From Candidatus Cloacimonadota bacterium (lineage in GTDB: Bacteria; Cloacimonadota; Cloacimonadia; Cloacimonadales; WRIO01), in contig JALNXV010000153.1 of the NCBI GenBank assembly GCA_023230175.1, positions 1 to 8,002 on the forward strand: a stretch of 8,002 nt of DNA. The letters run 5' to 3'. Both the position numbers and the translations under genes were made by a program. Positions 1 through 5,391 of this stretch are shown here, one piece after another. How positions within the stretch are numbered: the first letter of the stretch is position 1; the number at the start of each line of letters is the position of its first letter. Below the pieces are notes generated by a model, which saw nothing but the letters and a program-made list of their open reading frames with translations, made no database searches and had not been told where the DNA came from.

Positions 1-55
1 TATTCTAATCTAATAATTTCATCAAAAAACTTAATTTATTATAACAAATTAAACT

Positions 56-88
56 ACAAAAAGAAAACAGACCTCTCGGCCTGCTCTC
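56..88 (-). terminator. Rho-independent terminator of the minus-strand operon
   Basis: Read on the minus strand, CAGGCC and GGTCTG form a six-pair stem (one G-U) closed by a GAGA (GNRA) tetraloop at plus positions 68-83. Two more weak pairs extend it, and TTTTCTTTTT follows. It lies about 95 bases beyond the stop codon of the last minus-strand gene, where the operon transcript should end. Confidence 0.75.
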
Positions 89-113
89 ATAAATGTAGTC
101 CTTAAAAATGAGA

Positions 114-168
114 TTTACCAAAATTTTGACGGAATTGTTAGGGAAATTGAAAGGTGGGTGGAAATTTT
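114..168 (+). repeat. 55-bp intergenic repeat, copy 1
   Basis: This copy aligns without gaps to 2665-2719 in the same orientation; I count 45 of 55 identical positions. Conserved parts are an AAAATTTTGAC block near the start and GTGGGTGGAAATTTT at the end. The start holds the palindrome CAAAATTTTG (119-128). It lies between the operon terminator and the stop codon of the last gene, so it would be transcribed antisense within the operon's 3' untranslated region. Its function is unknown. Confidence 0.75.
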
Positions 169-179
169 AGAATAAAGGT

Positions 180-944
180 TTATTCCTTAAATATTATGTA
201 TGGCGGAACATTAAAACTTATTGTAATTTTTTTATTTCCTTTTAAAATAAAGAAATTGAATTTGGCATCACTTACTTTGATCATGCTATTTTTCTGAATA
301 ATTGCGCCTAAATTGCCGATATACGCAACATTTGGATTTTCTAATAAAAAATTATCACTCTCTGAGGTATTAAATGCTGAAAAATTTCTTGAATAAAATA
401 GAAAAAGCATTGAATTTTTATCAGGGTACTTATTTATTGCCTTACTCAACTCTTCCTTATTAAATGTTTTTAACACAGTCCCATTCTCTCCGCTATTTTT
501 ATAATCAAAACATTCTTTAATTTGGAAGTAGAATTGTAAAGTTGAATCAGGGGCATGATATTTTTTTTCTTTAATATTATCGACCGAAAATTCGCCAATT
601 AAGACTGCTAAATCAAAATATTCCTCCTTCAATGGGGCACTTATGAATAATGTTTTTTGGGGAAATTGTTGACTCAAATATTTCAAATATATGGACAATA
701 TGAATAATTCAGAAATCCTTTGGCCATTTATAGGTTTACCCTTAAACATTAATTTATCAGAAGCAGTTAGCTTAAAAATTGCTTTGGTAATCTCTTTTCC
801 TGTTAATGTTATTTGCTTATTTAAATTGCCAAATTTATGAGACAGAGCAACTGATATCACATTATTAAAAAAAATATCGGCATTATTACTAGTTGCAATA
901 AAATAGTCTATTTTTTCTAGAGATATTTTTGTCGTATCTAACAT
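180..944 (-). CDS. Hypothetical protein, 254 aa, possible nuclease-like fold
   Basis: I do not recognise this protein. The frame can be extended to a TTG at 950, but the ATG at 944 is the likelier start (MLDTTKISLEK). There is no signal peptide or clear membrane segment, so it should be cytoplasmic. The N-terminal half (residues about 45-95) is helical. It is followed by alternating strands and helices: KTLFISAPL (97-105), FDLAVLIGEF (110-119), FYFQIKE (138-144) and SMLFLFY (178-184). D111 followed by Q141-I-K143 is spaced roughly as in Q-x-K variants of PD-(D/E)XK nucleases, which is only a suggestion. It is the last gene of the minus-strand operon, 24 bases after the 190-aa gene, and ends before a terminator. 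Its partners are membrane or secreted proteins, which does not clarify its role. Confidence 0.75.
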   Translation of the reverse strand: MLDTTKISLEKIDYFIATSNNADIFFNNVISVALSHKFGNLNKQITLTGKEITKAIFKLTASDKLMFKGKPINGQRISELFILSIYLKYLSQQFPQKTLFISAPLKEEYFDLAVLIGEFSVDNIKEKKYHAPDSTLQFYFQIKECFDYKNSGENGTVLKTFNKEELSKAINKYPDKNSMLFLFYSRNFSAFNTSESDNFLLENPNVAYIGNLGAIIQKNSMIKVSDAKFNFFILKGNKKITISFNVPPYIIFKE

Positions 945-968
945 AGTCAAAAATTTAGACTATTTACT

Positions 969-1541
969 TTAATATTTATAATCCTGTATTTCTACCGTCC
1001 AGTTGCCGTCCGTGATTATATTTAAGCTAAAGTTGCCTTTACTGTATGCCGTGCAAACATCGTATTTTGCAAAGTTGCCAGTCACGTTGCCCATCCAACA
1101 AGTGCTTCTAGGGTCTTCTTCGTCATTTGCTGTCATTAAAAAATTTCCCGTTCCGGTGTGAGACCAAATTACTTTAAATTTTTCGCCAGTAATTGAGAAT
1201 TCTTCCGTGTGAAACTTTCCGGATCCGCTGAAAGTTTTTATAGTTTTATATGTCTTTTCTGCTGAATCAACCATTGCACTTTCTTTGGCTATAGCAATCT
1301 GAGCTAAATCTTTATTTGTGATGCCTAAGCCCAATTTTCTCATTATATTATAAGCCTCATTTCCGTTAGCCATATAATATCTCTTTCCATCTACTGGGTT
1401 AACGTACCAAGCCTCTCCTTTTGATTCAACTTGTAAAAGTATTCTGCCTGATAATCTACTGGAAATACTTATTGCAGCATAGGAAAAAACAGGAATAGAG
1501 ACTAGAACGCCCACCAGTAATCCTAAAATGAATTTTTTCAT
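969..1541 (-). CDS. Secreted repeat-module protein with C-terminal beta-rich domain
   Basis: The protein (190 aa) starts with a classical signal peptide: MKKF, a hydrophobic stretch at residues 4-20 and a likely cleavage site near FSYAA. I chose the ATG at 1541 over an in-frame TTG at 1562. The TTG would put seven extra residues before the signal and overlap the upstream gene; the ATG leaves a four-base gap. Residues 32-81 form one copy of the module GRILLQVESKGEAWYV...YYMANG...NIMRKLGLGITNKDL, seen twice in the facing protein at 3694-4923. Residues 103-188 are rich in beta strands with repeating G-x-G/aromatic patterns (FSGSGKF, FKVIWSHTGTGNF, NWTVEIQD), suggesting an extracellular beta-sandwich. 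C148 and C163 could form a disulfide. The ligand is unknown. Confidence 0.85.
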   Translation of the reverse strand: MKKFILGLLVGVLVSIPVFSYAAISISSRLSGRILLQVESKGEAWYVNPVDGKRYYMANGNEAYNIMRKLGLGITNKDLAQIAIAKESAMVDSAEKTYKTIKTFSGSGKFHTEEFSITGEKFKVIWSHTGTGNFLMTANDEEDPRSTCWMGNVTGNFAKYDVCTAYSKGNFSLNIITDGNWTVEIQDYKY

Positions 1542-1545
1542 AAAG

Positions 1546-2328
1546 TTATTTTTTAAATTCAAATTCTTTGTTAAATAGTTCTTTGTAAAACCAAGCCAAA
1601 ACTCTCATTTCGGCAGAAAATAAAGTATCGTTTACGTAGTTAATCTTATAATTTTCTTTTTTTGATTTATTTTTTATTTTATTTATTTCTGATTCCCATT
1701 TATCATCTAAATCACACACCTCATATTCTTTTGCAATTAAGCCCGCTGTTATTAGAGTTTTATTGTTTTGCTCACCTAATAATTCTAGATAATCAAAAAT
1801 AATCTTATTTAAGGGAGTATTGGTTTTTTGAGATATGTCTTTAAAATTTATTAGATCAAGCCATAGTCTAGCTATTAACCATTTTTTCGGAGTGTTGATT
1901 GTAGCTGTATTATCTATTTCTTCAATTTTTTTTGGGTTATTAAAATCTTCGTCTGCTATGAGCGGGGAATAGCCATTGTTGAATAAGCTCACTAAGCATT
2001 CAGATTCTAAAAGAGACATTTGTTTTTCATTGATTATAAAATATTCAACCACTTTAGCAATATGCGGGGTTGATATAAAATTTTTTTCATCAGTTTTTGG
2101 AATTATTAATTTGTCTTGATTACTTTCATGGGAGGGTATATTATTGGGCTTTGTTTTTTCTTTTTGTTTTCTTTCTCTATACAGTCGCATTAATCCAAAT
2201 ATTAAGCAGATAAAACTAACAAGACCAAAACTGCTACCAATTATTCCACCGATTAGAAATCTTAGTATAAATGTAATTACTGCAATTATAAGTAAAGTTT
2301 TTGCAGAAAGTTCATTGTTTTTTTTCAT
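1546..2328 (-). CDS. Hypothetical membrane-anchored protein, 260 aa
   Basis: The family is not recognised. Residues about 11-31 and 33-48 are two hydrophobic segments separated by a short GSS turn, a helical hairpin in the membrane. A strongly basic stretch (RLYRERKQKEK, 48-58) then predicts a cytoplasmic C-terminal part. That part (about 75-260) is hydrophilic and mostly helical, with VVEYFIINEKQMSLLESECLVSLF near the start and MRVLAWFYKELFNKEFEFKK at the end (read as adjoining segments). The start is the ATG at 2328, six bases after the stop of the 73-aa gene, and its stop lies four bases before the next start. This tight packing makes co-transcription very likely. No catalytic motif was seen. 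Confidence 0.8.
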   Translation of the reverse strand: MKKNNELSAKTLLIIAVITFILRFLIGGIIGSSFGLVSFICLIFGLMRLYRERKQKEKTKPNNIPSHESNQDKLIIPKTDEKNFISTPHIAKVVEYFIINEKQMSLLESECLVSLFNNGYSPLIADEDFNNPKKIEEIDNTATINTPKKWLIARLWLDLINFKDISQKTNTPLNKIIFDYLELLGEQNNKTLITAGLIAKEYEVCDLDDKWESEINKIKNKSKKENYKINYVNDTLFSAEMRVLAWFYKELFNKEFEFKK

Positions 2329-2334
2329 ATTATC

Positions 2335-2556
2335 TTATTTAATAATTCCTTTGTCTAATAGACACGTTTCTTGCATAGTTTTAACCCTTTCTAAAGGATC
2401 AATTCTTTCGTCTTCTCCGCTAATCGTCCATTTGCCATCAAAAATTTCTCTTGAGCATTGCTGAATTAGATTATCTCTTCTTGGGCCAAACCACCAAAAA
2501 GCTAAAGAAAAAAGAACTAAAACCAACGTCATTAAAACCGCAAAAATTTTATTCAT
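2335..2556 (-). CDS. Small single-span membrane protein, 73 aa
   Basis: This is the first gene of the minus-strand operon. Residues about 4-22 form one hydrophobic helix ending in WWFG-PRR, so it is either a signal anchor or an uncleaved signal. The remaining 45 residues are hydrophilic with two cysteines (C34 and C65) and no known motif. The ATG lies about 11 bases from the predicted transcription start, so the mRNA is nearly leaderless, in keeping with the lack of Shine-Dalgarno sequences here. Tight spacing to the 260-aa membrane protein suggests the two products may work together in the membrane; that is inference. Confidence 0.75.
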   Translation of the reverse strand: MNKIFAVLMTLVLVLFSLAFWWFGPRRDNLIQQCSREIFDGKWTISGEDERIDPLERVKTMQETCLLDKGIIK

Positions 2557-2573
2557 ATTTTTTATATTAATAT

Positions 2574-2601
2574 ATTATAAAAATACCACAAAATAAGCCA
2601 A
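2574..2601 (-). promoter_or_regulatory. Promoter of the minus-strand operon
   Basis: On the minus strand, TTGGCT (plus 2596-2601) is followed by a 16-base spacer and a perfect TATAAT (plus 2574-2579). Transcription would start near 2567, about 11 bases before the ATG of the 73-aa gene. No other candidate of this quality lies upstream of the operon. Confidence 0.65.
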
Positions 2602-2664
2602 AAATCAAAAACACTCCATATTAAATGAAGTATTTTTTACTTGTTTCAGTTTCAATGTCTGAAG

Positions 2665-2719
2665 TTTATCAAAATTTTGACAGGATTGTCGAGTAAATTT
2701 AGAAGTGGGTGGAAATTTT
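2665..2719 (+). repeat. 55-bp intergenic repeat, copy 2
   Basis: This is the partner of the repeat at 114-168, in the same orientation, about 82% identical and without gaps. Its start contains a perfect 12-base palindrome, TCAAAATTTTGA (2669-2680). Its last bases run into the -35 box of the plus-strand promoter at 2718-2745, so the repeat sits where a regulator of that promoter would bind. The pair brackets the whole minus-strand operon. Confidence 0.75.
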
Positions 2720-2745
2720 GAGATAATTATAGAATATGCTATAAT
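2718..2745 (+). promoter_or_regulatory. Extended -10 promoter for a small RNA
   Basis: TTGAGA (2718-2723), a 16-base spacer and TATAAT (2740-2745) preceded by TGC give a strong sigma70-type extended -10 promoter. Transcription would begin near 2752. No coding frame follows before a terminator at 2815-2843, which points to a non-coding product. Confidence 0.75.
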
Positions 2746-2751
2746 TTGTAT

Positions 2752-2843
2752 ATAATTATTTTAATACAAAAGCCCGTTTTATGGGGCTAATGTATGGCTG
2801 TTATTCAATGGAATCAGTAGCGCCCGCTACTGTTTCTTTTTTT
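2752..2843 (+). ncRNA. Candidate small RNA of about 90 nt, unknown family
   Basis: The interval is framed by a strong promoter and a strong terminator and holds no plausible reading frame. Visible stems are AGCCC/GGGCT with the loop GTTTTATG near 2771-2788 and the terminator hairpin itself. The middle (TGTATGGCTGTTATTCAATG) looks single-stranded and could be the base-pairing part of an antisense regulator. I do not recognise it as a housekeeping RNA. Transcription may also read through into the structured region that follows. Confidence 0.55.
2815..2843 (+). terminator. Strong Rho-independent terminator
   Basis: CAGTAGC (2815-2821) and GCTACTG (2826-2832) form a perfect seven-pair stem with a GCCC loop, followed by TTTCTTTTTTT. 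Confidence 0.85.
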
Positions 2844-3028
2844 ATGTCGACTTTGTCGTCAACATAAAAGCAGAAAGCACGTTTACCGCAAGCTTTCGCA
2901 TATAAGCGATTGCCGTTTCGTAACGTGACCCAAGCCCTGCAAATTAATGCCATAACTTGTATCTATTATCCGGATCTTAGGGTTGCCCGGGGTGCTTCAT
3001 GCCGGATTCAAAGAGGAATTAATAGATA
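2841..3028 (+). other. GC-richer structured non-coding region, candidate RNA of unknown family
   Basis: Three consecutive imperfect stem-loops fill this stretch. The first pairs TTTATGT-CGAC (2841-2851) with GTCG and ACATAAA (2855-2868). The second is long: GCAG (2870-2873), CACGTT (2878-2883), GCAA (2888-2891) and TCGC (2896-2899) pair in order with GCGA, TTGC, AACGTG and CTGC up to 2940 around the loop ATATAA. The third is closed by TATCTATTA (2960-2968) and TAATAGATA (3020-3028), with TCCGG/CCGGA inside. Local GC is clearly above the flanks, as expected for a structured RNA in an AT-rich genome. The strand is not certain because stems read on both. It does not look like tmRNA, RNase P RNA, SRP RNA or a tRNA. 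Confidence 0.5.
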
Positions 3029-3088
3029 TCACTGAACAATATAATAGTATCATTAGCGCTCTCTATTTTCAAGCGATAATTATTAACT

Positions 3089-3116
3089 TTGATTTAACAT
3101 TTTATTAACATAAAGT
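3089..3116 (+). promoter_or_regulatory. Weak promoter candidate for the HEPN-like gene
   Basis: TTGATT (3089-3094) is followed after 16 bases by TAAAGT (3111-3116). It is the best match between the structured region and the gene at 3186, but the -10 box is poor. The rest of 3030-3130 is AT-rich and shows nothing else. Confidence 0.3.
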
Positions 3117-3132
3117 AATAGTATTTAGGCTG

Positions 3133-3178
3133 AAATAGCTTAATTATTTGTTGACTTTTTGGCTTTTTTAAGCTATTT
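3133..3178 (+). terminator. AT-rich terminator-like inverted repeat
   Basis: AAATAGCTTAA (3133-3143) and TTAAGCTATTT (3168-3178) are a perfect 11-bp inverted repeat with a 24-base loop, followed by a short T run. The stem has only two G-C pairs, so it would be a weak terminator. It could instead be an operator just upstream of the next gene. It covers the TTG at 3159 that would otherwise extend that gene. Confidence 0.4.
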
Positions 3179-3185
3179 TTTAAAT

Positions 3186-3683
3186 ATGAGCCTATTATAC
3201 CCAAAACAATTTATAAGAGATGTTTTGATAGATGAGATTGGCGATGTTGTGAATCATCATCCATATTTAGCTTTTTTATTAATTTCCTCTGGAATTGAAT
3301 TTCTTGGTAAATGTATAGATACAAAAAATCAAGAATGGGATACAAATAAAAATGAACAAGATGAGCCGCCTTTTGATAAAGCTATAAAAGAACTATTTCC
3401 AGAAAAATATAAAATATTTCTAGAAAAATATAATTTAAGAGATCAACTTAGAAATGGAATGTCTCACATGTATACCCCAAAAGCCAAAATAGGACTTACT
3501 CAAATCAAACATGATCATGACGGCAAAATTAAATACAAAGACAATCCAGTAGAAGAAGATAATAAACTGACTATAGTTATTGAATATTTTTATATAGATT
3601 TTGTCAATGCTTGTAAAACAGTTATTGAAAAAGATTTTGATGTAGATAAAATGAATAAACCATTATTATCAATACCAAATTAA
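3186..3683 (+). CDS. HEPN-like all-helical protein, 165 aa
   Basis: No exact family is recognised. I start it at the ATG at 3186 (MSLLYPKQFIRDVL). An in-frame TTG at 3159 would add nine residues but lies in the loop of an inverted repeat. The sequence is helical and soluble, with the helix HPYLAFLLISSGIEFLGKCID early on. Its centre carries LRDQLRNGMSHMY, where R89-N-G-M-S-H94 fits the R-x4-6-H motif of HEPN domains. Such domains form RNase toxins when paired with a nucleotidyltransferase antitoxin (MNT), but also occur in proteins without known RNase activity. No MNT-like gene is adjacent; the next gene, 10 bases downstream and probably co-transcribed, encodes a secreted protein. The HEPN call rests on the motif and helical character alone. 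Confidence 0.75.
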   Translation: MSLLYPKQFIRDVLIDEIGDVVNHHPYLAFLLISSGIEFLGKCIDTKNQEWDTNKNEQDEPPFDKAIKELFPEKYKIFLEKYNLRDQLRNGMSHMYTPKAKIGLTQIKHDHDGKIKYKDNPVEEDNKLTIVIEYFYIDFVNACKTVIEKDFDVDKMNKPLLSIPN

Positions 3684-3693
3684 AAATAATAAT

Positions 3694-4923
3694 ATGAAAA
3701 CAAAAATCCTGTTGGTTTTAGTGTCCATTTTAGTAATATTCCCAATAACATCTATTGAAGCCGCTCCTTTATCTATCGGGGAAAGGCTTAAGGGCAGGAT
3801 ATTACTCCAAGTAGAATCAAAAGGAGAGGCTTATTATGTCCATCCAACAACTACAGAGGCTTATTATATGGCAAATGGAGAAGAGGCTTATAATATAATG
3901 CGAGATTTTGGCATTGGTATAACCAATAATGATTTAGAGAAAATTAAAAGTAATAAAAGTTTAGCTTTAAAACATAAAGGAAAAATTTTTTTACAAGTAG
4001 AATCAAAAGGAGAAGCTTACTATGTTAACAACGACGGTATTTTATATTATCTTAAAGATGGAGGAGAGGCTTATAATATAATGCGAAAACTAGGGTTGGG
4101 CATTACTAATAAAGATTTAGGTAAAATTAATATAAAAGCTACTCAAAAAGATCATGTGGCAGCAAAAGAATCCACACCTTATTGCAATCCGCTTGACGGT
4201 TTAATATATGACACCGAAGTTAAGTTGTGTGTGAGTGGCGATAGTGCGTGTGAAAAAAAGTTTGGTTTAAATTGGATTTTTTCAGTGAATCAATGCGTAT
4301 GTAAGCCGGGAACATTAAATTTTGATGGAACGTGTCAAAGTGGTGATGATTACTGTAAGAAAACTTATGGAGAAAATTCCTACTATATATCTTCCTCTAA
4401 CGAGTGTTCTTGTAATAGTGGATATTCTTTTGTAAATAGTATTTGCACTAAGAATCAAGAGTCGATTTCCGGAGGTGGCTCAAGTTATTCTGGAGGTATA
4501 AGCAGTTCTTTTTATGTAAAAAGCTCCGATAGCGAACTGGATATTATAGATAAATTGTTTAAAAATGATGCAAAAATAATTTCATCCTGTGATGATGATG
4601 TTGTGTTTCTCGGCACAATTTCTAGTAAATATAATTCTGATAGCATATTTAATAAATATGGTGACTATGGCTCCAAGTATGATAGTGGTTCAATGTGGAA
4701 TAAATATGGTGATTATGGAGGGAAATATTCTAGTTGCAGTCCGTTTAATAAGTATTCATCTGACGCACCCAGTATATATGTAGATAAAAAATTAGTGGGT
4801 TATATATCATTAAATAAATACGTTGGTAGCAGGGATACTTTTATTATTAGCCCTAACAGCTTGTTGCTTTTCGGTTATTCGGAATATGATAATGATTATT
4901 TTTTAGATTTAATGATAAATTAA
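3694..4923 (+). CDS. Secreted multi-module surface protein, 409 aa
   Basis: A signal peptide (residues 1-24, cleaved near IEAAP) is followed by two copies of the module GRILLQVESKGEAYYV...NIMR...GITN (34-84 and 96-145), the same module found in the 190-aa minus-strand protein. Residues 164-251 form a Cys-rich part with two similar units of the form C-x-K-x-(F/Y)-G...N-x-C-x-C-x-x-G, likely disulfide-bonded and EGF-like in style. A Gly/Ser linker (258-272) leads to a C-terminal domain with three 16-residue repeats of the type SKYNSDSIFNKYGDYG (311-358), then a strand-rich end. There is no sortase motif or C-terminal membrane anchor, so it may be released or held by its modules. The ATG is 10 bases after the HEPN-like gene and has no Shine-Dalgarno sequence. 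Confidence 0.88.
   Translation: MKTKILLVLVSILVIFPITSIEAAPLSIGERLKGRILLQVESKGEAYYVHPTTTEAYYMANGEEAYNIMRDFGIGITNNDLEKIKSNKSLALKHKGKIFLQVESKGEAYYVNNDGILYYLKDGGEAYNIMRKLGLGITNKDLGKINIKATQKDHVAAKESTPYCNPLDGLIYDTEVKLCVSGDSACEKKFGLNWIFSVNQCVCKPGTLNFDGTCQSGDDYCKKTYGENSYYISSSNECSCNSGYSFVNSICTKNQESISGGGSSYSGGISSSFYVKSSDSELDIIDKLFKNDAKIISSCDDDVVFLGTISSKYNSDSIFNKYGDYGSKYDSGSMWNKYGDYGGKYSSCSPFNKYSSDAPSIYVDKKLVGYISLNKYVGSRDTFIISPNSLLLFGYSEYDNDYFLDLMIN
3793..4128 (+). repeat. Tandem duplication of a 50-residue coding module
   Basis: The two modules (3793-3945 and 3979-4128) share long identical DNA words, for example CAAGTAGAATCAAAAGGAGA at 3808 and 3994, and a 21-base identity starting at 3883 and 4066. 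This shows a fairly recent duplication within the gene. Confidence 0.85.
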
Positions 4924-4944
4924 TAAACTCAATAAATTCACCCA

Positions 4945-4973
4945 TTGATTTTCCCCTCAAAATCTGCTATAAT
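4945..4973 (+). promoter_or_regulatory. Near-consensus extended -10 promoter
   Basis: TTGATT (4945-4950), a 17-base spacer and TATAAT (4968-4973) preceded by TGC form the best promoter in the window. Transcription would start near 4980, only 22 bases after the stop codon of the surface protein. It drives a non-coding stretch that ends in a terminator at 5128-5168. Confidence 0.85.
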
Positions 4974-4979
4974 ACTCTC

Positions 4980-5168
4980 ATAGACTTATAAAATTAATAA
5001 ATAATCTATAGCAGGGAGACGAACCTAGCTAAGACTAGTCAGATTACGGACATATATATAAAAATAGCTGTCTTCAAATAAAATAATAAAATATAAGCAA
5101 AGTCTAAATCTTTGCCAACTCAACTATAAACACGAGCAATATATCCGGATATACTGCTTGTGTTTTTT
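4980..5168 (+). ncRNA. Candidate structured RNA of about 190 nt upstream of rep
   Basis: Promoter and terminator define the unit and no reading frame fits inside. Visible stems are ATAGA/TCTAT (4980-5009), TAGC-AGG with CCTAGCTA (5009-5031, loop GAGACGAA), AAGAC-AG with CTGTCTT (5031-5074), GCAAAG/CTTTGC (5097-5115) and the terminator. The layout, one RNA just upstream of a rolling-circle rep gene, would suit a copy-number or attenuation RNA, but it lies upstream in the same direction rather than antisense. The family is unknown and it may instead be a regulated rep leader. Confidence 0.6.
5128..5168 (+). terminator. Strong Rho-independent terminator with palindromic apex
   Basis: ACACGAGCA (5130-5138) pairs with TGCTTGTGT (5155-5163) with one G-U pair. 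The apex TATATCCGGATATA (5140-5153) is itself a perfect palindrome, and six T residues follow. Confidence 0.85.
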
Positions 5169-5242
5169 GTTTGGCCGAGTGGCCTTTGTCGTCGGGTCTA
5201 AAAACCTCTTTTCCTTTGGAGGTAAACATAGTTGACCGGCCG

Positions 5243-5307
5243 ACCCCCTGTTTTTTTCTTTTTTTGGCGGCATCCCCTTGGGGGAGCCGAAAAAAGAAAA
5301 CGGGGGT
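5243..5307. repeat. Imperfect 65-base hairpin with pyrimidine/purine arms
   Basis: ACCCCC (5243-5248) pairs with GGGGGT (5302-5307). The arms then continue as a run of T with one C (5251-5265) against AAAAAAGAAAA (5290-5300), then GGC/GCC and CCCC/GGGG at the apex. The long pyrimidine strand is also a possible triplex or primase-start sequence. A protein reading of it would be low-complexity. Confidence 0.75.
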
Positions 5308-5321
5308 GGCAGGTAAATGAG

Positions 5322-5377
5322 AGTTAAGACTAGAAGTGTGCCTCGAGCCCCCTCTTAACTTGACTATAGGCACACTT
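5322..5377. repeat. Two interlocking perfect inverted repeats just before rep
   Basis: AGTTAAGA (5322-5329) pairs with TCTTAACT (5353-5360), while AAGTGTGCCT (5334-5343) pairs with AGGCACACTT (5368-5377). The pairs cross, so they would form either a pseudoknot or two alternative hairpins, 14 bases before the rep start codon. Confidence 0.8.
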
Positions 5378-5391
5378 AACGCCGTAAGCAT

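Larger units (their letters stand above)
5169..5391 (+). other. GC-rich hairpin block, candidate rolling-circle origin
   Basis: This 220-base stretch before rep is much richer in G and C than its surroundings. It holds stacked inverted repeats: GGCC/GGCC near 5173-5184, ACCTC/GAGGT (5204-5223), a 65-base hairpin (5243-5307) and two interlocking repeats (5322-5377). Double-strand origins of HUH replicons are typically hairpins near rep, so this is the best origin candidate in the window. No nick-site sequence can be named, because that depends on the Rep family. A long minus-strand open frame across it (5104-5391) has no recognisable protein content. Confidence 0.45.

Noticed and set aside
2144..2464. 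Plus-strand open frame of 106 codons
   Set aside because: It lies antisense to two well-supported membrane protein genes and its hydrophobic residues mirror theirs. It has no promoter of its own.
2752..3030. tmRNA, SRP RNA, RNase P RNA or riboswitch
   Set aside because: None of the conserved sequences I know for these families (tRNA-like ends, the SRP apical loop, RNase P core motifs) is present.
4589..4783. Plus-strand open frame of 64 codons rich in methionine
   Set aside because: It is an out-of-frame reading inside the repeat region of the secreted 409-aa protein.
4926..4960. Possible third, inverted and degenerate copy of the 55-bp repeat
   Set aside because: Only a short CTCAA...CACCCA stretch resembles the repeat end, gaps are needed, and the match does not extend.
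5232..5327. Short plus-strand frame from a TTG preceded by GGAGGT
   Set aside because: The Shine-Dalgarno-like sequence is part of the ACCTC/GAGGT stem, and the roughly 30-residue product is translated from a hairpin. Other genes here do not use Shine-Dalgarno sites.
5104..5391. Minus-strand open frame of 95 codons opposite the rep upstream region
   Set aside because: It runs through a terminator and GC-rich hairpins, giving low-complexity residues from the inverted repeats and no recognisable domain. The DNA structure explains the region better, although conservation of this frame in relatives would reopen the question.
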